From Deltaproteobacteria bacterium (GTDB lineage Bacteria; Desulfobacterota; Desulfobacteria; C00003060; C00003106), in contig JAFDAE010000009.1 in the NCBI GenBank assembly GCA_019314005.1, positions 1 to 24,480 of the forward strand: a stretch of DNA of 24,480 nucleotides, in the 5' to 3' direction. The notes beneath the pieces are model-generated. The model was not told where the DNA came from. It saw nothing but the letters and a program-made list of their open reading frames with translations, and searched no databases. This document shows positions 23,506-24,480 of the stretch, in pieces; the first letter of the stretch is position 1, and each line of letters begins with the position of its first letter. A program made the translations under genes and the position numbers.

Positions 23506-24480
23506 AATAACCTCCTAAGCCAGAACAACCGGACAAATCTTGGATCCAGGCCATCTATCCGAACTGGACGGTACTCGCTTTCGAGTTCGTTAAACAGGGA
23601 TTCAAAAGTATTTGCAAGACGGTTTAAGGTTTCAATTTCGATTTTTGAACCTCGAACCACCCAATCGGTAAAGGACGTTTTTATCTCCTCCTTTAAGCGC
23701 GACATCTTTCCCTCAGCCACCCCCAGGTTTCGAAAGAATGTTTTTAGTTCTTCCAGGGTAATAGGTTCCATCACGAGAGGGAGTTCCAATTCGTGACGTA
23801 CCCACAGCGTAAGAAGGAGGCTCTTCCAGGTTAGATCATCTTGAATATCCTCTTTGGGTGCTCGCCCGTTTGCAAGAAGATTGTCAAAAAGCCGGTCCAA
23901 TATTTCGATCTGATCCAACATTGTAGCGCAATGAGCAATATCGTCCACTGACTGAAATTCTCTATATTCTTTTTCTATGAGCCCCGCATACAAAAGAGGA
24001 CGTTTTTTTAGCAGTCCGTTAAGAAGCCTCTCCCACGACTCGTCCCAGAAAGAGAGATCCAATCCTGTTCCCTGAAACCAAGCATGTTTCAACCATTTTT
24101 CCACCCGCCATTTATGTTCAAGCACTCTGCCGTATCCGATCCGAAAAATACGGTTAAGGGGGTATTTTGCAAGAACTTGTACGCCATATGCTCGATCACC
24201 CTTAGTGAGTGTTTCAAGACCTATGGTCAGATATCCCCCTGCCTTTTGAATTGACTGTCTCAGAACCTCCCGGTCATCAAAACTCTGTACATCTGCCGAC
24301 AGAATCTGATTGCATAGGCCGGCCAGTTCGGTTTGAAGTCTTTCCAGAGTGTCGGCGCTCTTGATCTCTTTTAGATATGTCGCAAAGAGATTGTCTTCCT
24401 GGAGCATGGGCAGAGAATATGTAAGCACAGAAGGGGAAGATTCTCCCTCTTTTAAGCTCTCGCATTCTTTCTCCGTAATA
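23502..24480 (-). CDS. DUF6178-like protein, 5-prime end outside the window
   Basis: The frame is open without a stop to the right edge, so the start shown by GTG at 24428 is probably internal and the gene is longer. The visible 325 or so residues are helical and charged, with no transmembrane helix. The segment GGYLTIGLETLTKGDRAYGVQVLAKYPLNRIFRIGYGRVLEHKWRVEKWL resembles what I remember of DUF6178 proteins of Desulfobacterota, whose function is unknown. Those are around 500-600 residues, which fits a truncated view here. Family naming is from memory, so treat it as moderate. The stop overlaps the BtpA gene by 4 nt (ATGA), indicating cotranscription. Confidence 0.7.
   Translation of the reverse strand, partial: ITEKECESLKEGESSPSVLTYSLPMLQEDNLFATYLKEIKSADTLERLQTELAGLCNQILSADVQSFDDREVLRQSIQKAGGYLTIGLETLTKGDRAYGVQVLAKYPLNRIFRIGYGRVLEHKWRVEKWLKHAWFQGTGLDLSFWDESWERLLNGLLKKRPLLYAGLIEKEYREFQSVDDIAHCATMLDQIEILDRLFDNLLANGRAPKEDIQDDLTWKSLLLTLWVRHELELPLVMEPITLEELKTFFRNLGVAEGKMSRLKEEIKTSFTDWVVRGSKIEIETLNRLANTFESLFNELESEYRPVRIDGLDPRFVRLFWLRRLL

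Overview
The window reads as an ordinary chromosomal stretch of a mesophilic, moderately AT-rich Gram-negative bacterium, most likely a member of the Desulfobacterota (former Deltaproteobacteria). That placement is an inference from four things: a type II secretion pseudopilin cluster, ArgJ together with a short ArgA-like acetyltransferase, a DUF6178-like protein, and intergenic spaces filled with small palindromic and tandem repeats. No rRNA, phage, integrase, transposase or CRISPR array is visible.

Layout, left to right. (1) 1-1680: an OppD/DppD-type ABC ATPase without its permease genes, a nested palindromic element, an FmdB-type zinc-ribbon gene, and a 16-copy heptamer array directly in front of that gene. 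(2) 1.8-3.5 kb: an EAL phosphodiesterase with a degenerate GGDEF domain, and a small unknown protein whose end is written by a dispersed repeat. (3) 3.5-6.1 kb, minus strand: a Ski2/Mtr4-like helicase split into two overlapping frames at a G5 run. (4) cutA, then on the minus strand a receiver-coiled-coil regulator and pepA, which carries a 16-base homopolymer in its coding sequence. (5) 9.0-13.3 kb, minus strand: gspF-G-H-I-J-K, without gspC, D, E, L or M. (6) 13.5-18.5 kb, minus strand: argJ overlapping the end of secA, then an M23 peptidase with a near-consensus sigma-70 promoter. (7) 18.9-20.5 kb, minus strand: ArgA-like GNAT, tRNA-Phe(GAA) and rsmE. (8) 20.7-22.7 kb, plus strand: a tight response regulator - dNTP triphosphohydrolase - CBS/ACT operon. 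(9) 22.7-24.48 kb, minus strand: a BtpA-family gene and a DUF6178-like gene that runs off the right edge.

Functionally the window joins envelope and secretion work (SecA, pseudopilus genes, M23 peptidase), arginine synthesis (ArgJ, ArgA-like), RNA and translation housekeeping (RsmE, helicase, tRNA-Phe), proteolysis and metal tolerance (PepA, CutA), and signalling (EAL protein and two receiver proteins).

I found no clear new defence or mobile system. The points most worth a second look are the heptamer array with overlapping mini-ORFs before fmdB, the split helicase, the A16 tract in pepA, the receiver-dNTPase-CBS operon, and a family of palindromic elements ending in GATGGCTTCGTAAAAAGTC or close variants.
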